NCBI GenBank assembly: GCA_964347835.1
Contig: CAYFZR010000042.1
Span: 1-15,242, forward strand
From: CAYFZR01 sp964347835 [NCBI: uncultured archaeon]
GTDB lineage: Archaea > CAYFZR01
Length of the DNA: 15,242 bases
Direction: 5' to 3'
Part shown: one piece after another, positions 14,198 to 15,242 of the stretch
How the letters are laid out: each line of letters opens with the position of its first letter
How positions within the stretch are numbered: the first letter of the stretch is position 1
Made by a program: the position numbers and the translations under genes
The notes under the pieces: model-generated
Databases searched by the model: none
What the model saw: only the letters and a program-made list of their open reading frames with translations
What the model was told of the DNA's origin: nothing

Positions 14198-15242
14198 TCA
14201 AATAAGATTATTTTTTCTTTCCTTGTCCGGCCCTAAACGTTTGAAGACGATGTCCGCTACACCAGATTCCAAAGGCATAGAAAAGCTCTCTACAGTGCCA
14301 CCGTTGCTAAGGTGAAAACGGATACTTATCGCAGGTAGGTAAAAGTCAGAGGTAGTTCCCTTGAAAACATCAAATCGGAAGCGCTCCAGTTCAGAGGTTA
14401 ATCCTGATTGGAACTTGACTGTTAATTTATCATTGTCCACCATTACCTCCGCTCGGTCAAAGGCAGGATGCTCGTAGATTCCTGCATAGCTGTCCAACGG
14501 CAAGGAAGGACTTGTTTTAGGTTTAGGCTTTTCTTCTGCCTCTGCAGTTCCAGACAAAGCTTCCATGATTTCTGCAAAAACATTCTTGTAATGCGAGTTC
14601 CAATCTTTTTCTTCCAGACCGAGAAGCCGATCGTAAATATCCCGCACTATGACATAGCCCATAACATTCAAGGAGTTGGATAAGACTACCACCCCGATGT
14701 TATTTTCTGGCAGAAAGCTCACCAACGCTGAAAATCCGTCAATGTTACCGCCGTGTTCAATCATGGGATATCCCCGATAATTGGAGATCCCCCACCCCTG
14801 TCCATACACCGAACACTGCGCCATCTTTTCAAGTAGAGGGTTTCTTACTACCATATTTGGACGATGCGTTTGCGCGAGGCTCGTTTCAGAAACAAGCTGC
14901 TCATCGCCTGCTTTGCCGTTATTAAGGTGCAACAACACCCACTTAGTCATGTCTTCGATGTTCGAGTTTATCGACCCGGCAGGGCCGAGCGCGGGAACAT
15001 TTCGAAAAGGAACTTTCACCGGCTCACCCGTAAATGTAAGGTATGGCTGGGCGAAGTCGTCAGCCTTCTGTGAGTCTATGACGCTAAAATTGGTGTGCTC
15101 CATACCGAGAGGCTTGAGAATACGCTCAGTGACAAATTCCTCCCAAGAACCGCCACCTAGACGACCGACCAATATTCCGGCGACCATGTACATAAGATTA
15201 CTATATTGGAAGATATCTCGGAAACCGGCGTTAGGCTCCAAA
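14198..15242 (-). CDS. Beta-lactamase-family serine hydrolase with C-terminal DUF3471, 5' truncated by window edge
   Basis: The C-terminal 348 codons of a serine hydrolase/penicillin-binding-protein-like protein. The frame runs off the window edge, so the true start and the catalytic SxxK motif are not visible; the TTG at the edge is an internal Leu codon. Seen: YSN (about residues 13-15 of the visible part) as the second motif, FVTERILKPLGMEHT typical of the family, EHGGNIDGFSA as the third (HxG) motif, then a Pro/Lys/Glu-rich linker and a beta-rich DUF3471-like domain (about 245-340). Members are usually exported esterases or peptidases, rarely true beta-lactamases. The gene is visibly more GC-rich than its neighbours and ends in a bacterial-like terminator, suggesting recent transfer from bacteria. 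Confidence 0.88.
   Translation of the reverse strand, partial: LEPNAGFRDIFQYSNLMYMVAGILVGRLGGGSWEEFVTERILKPLGMEHTNFSVIDSQKADDFAQPYLTFTGEPVKVPFRNVPALGPAGSINSNIEDMTKWVLLHLNNGKAGDEQLVSETSLAQTHRPNMVVRNPLLEKMAQCSVYGQGWGISNYRGYPMIEHGGNIDGFSALVSFLPENNIGVVVLSNSLNVMGYVIVRDIYDRLLGLEEKDWNSHYKNVFAEIMEALSGTAEAEEKPKPKTSPSLPLDSYAGIYEHPAFDRAEVMVDNDKLTVKFQSGLTSELERFRFDVFKGTTSDFYLPAISIRFHLSNGGTVESFSMPLESGVADIVFKRLGPDKERKNNLI

Noticed and set aside
1-15242. CRISPR arrays, insertion sequences, attachment sites, replication origin
   Set aside because: No regularly spaced repeats, transposase or integrase genes, terminal inverted repeats or origin-like repeat clusters were seen; the tRNA-Ala gene has no visible partial duplicate of its 3' end nearby.

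Overview
The window is ordinary-looking euryarchaeal chromosome, AT-rich in most of its length, with one GC-richer gene at the right edge. The archaeal assignment rests on sn-glycerol-1-phosphate dehydrogenase (archaeal lipids), proteasome beta subunit, the KH-MBL-beta-CASP termination nuclease FttA/aCPSF1, archaeal-type ProRS, L37e, an Sm-like protein, DUF63 and UPF0179 proteins, archaeal SepF, TATA-box promoters and GGTGAT/GGAGG Shine-Dalgarno (SD) sites. The exact lineage cannot be fixed from sequence alone. Rubredoxin hints at an anaerobic or microaerobic life.

Layout: a rubredoxin gene (+) converges on a leftward pair, KH/PP-loop ATPase then a PPAT-DUF84 fusion (245-2246). After a structured 236-nt gap come leftward egsA and UPF0179 (2483-3980). 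Nine bases separate egsA from divergent DUF63-proS (3990-6253). psmB-fttA follow on + (6363-8925), converging within 4 nt on sepF (-). sepF is divergent from an HD phosphohydrolase gene, then minD and a small membrane/coiled-coil protein gene (9397-10995). A PUA-domain gene (-) is divergent from lsm-rpl37e, followed by tRNA-Ala(GGC). After a 332-nt gap come a Dph6-related ATP pyrophosphatase (+), a nitrilase-superfamily gene (-) and a truncated beta-lactamase-family gene (-).

Themes: translation and RNA biology (ProRS, tRNA-Ala, L37e, Sm-like, PUA, KH/PP-loop, FttA), protein turnover (PsmB), cell division and positioning (SepF, MinD and its small partner), lipid backbone synthesis (EgsA) and CoA synthesis (PPAT). 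Most genes are conserved housekeeping genes.

I do not see an obvious new defence or mobile system. The most distinctive unexplained signal is a pair of tandem hairpins with the same loop (2292-2324). They lie where the leader RNA of the KH/PP-loop gene should begin, and that gene has no visible SD. Other points worth a look are the KH plus three-cysteine PP-loop architecture, the CoA/house-cleaning enzyme fusion, a rubredoxin with a CxC first knuckle, the minD-linked 62-residue membrane protein, and the probably transferred beta-lactamase-family gene with its own terminator-like hairpin.
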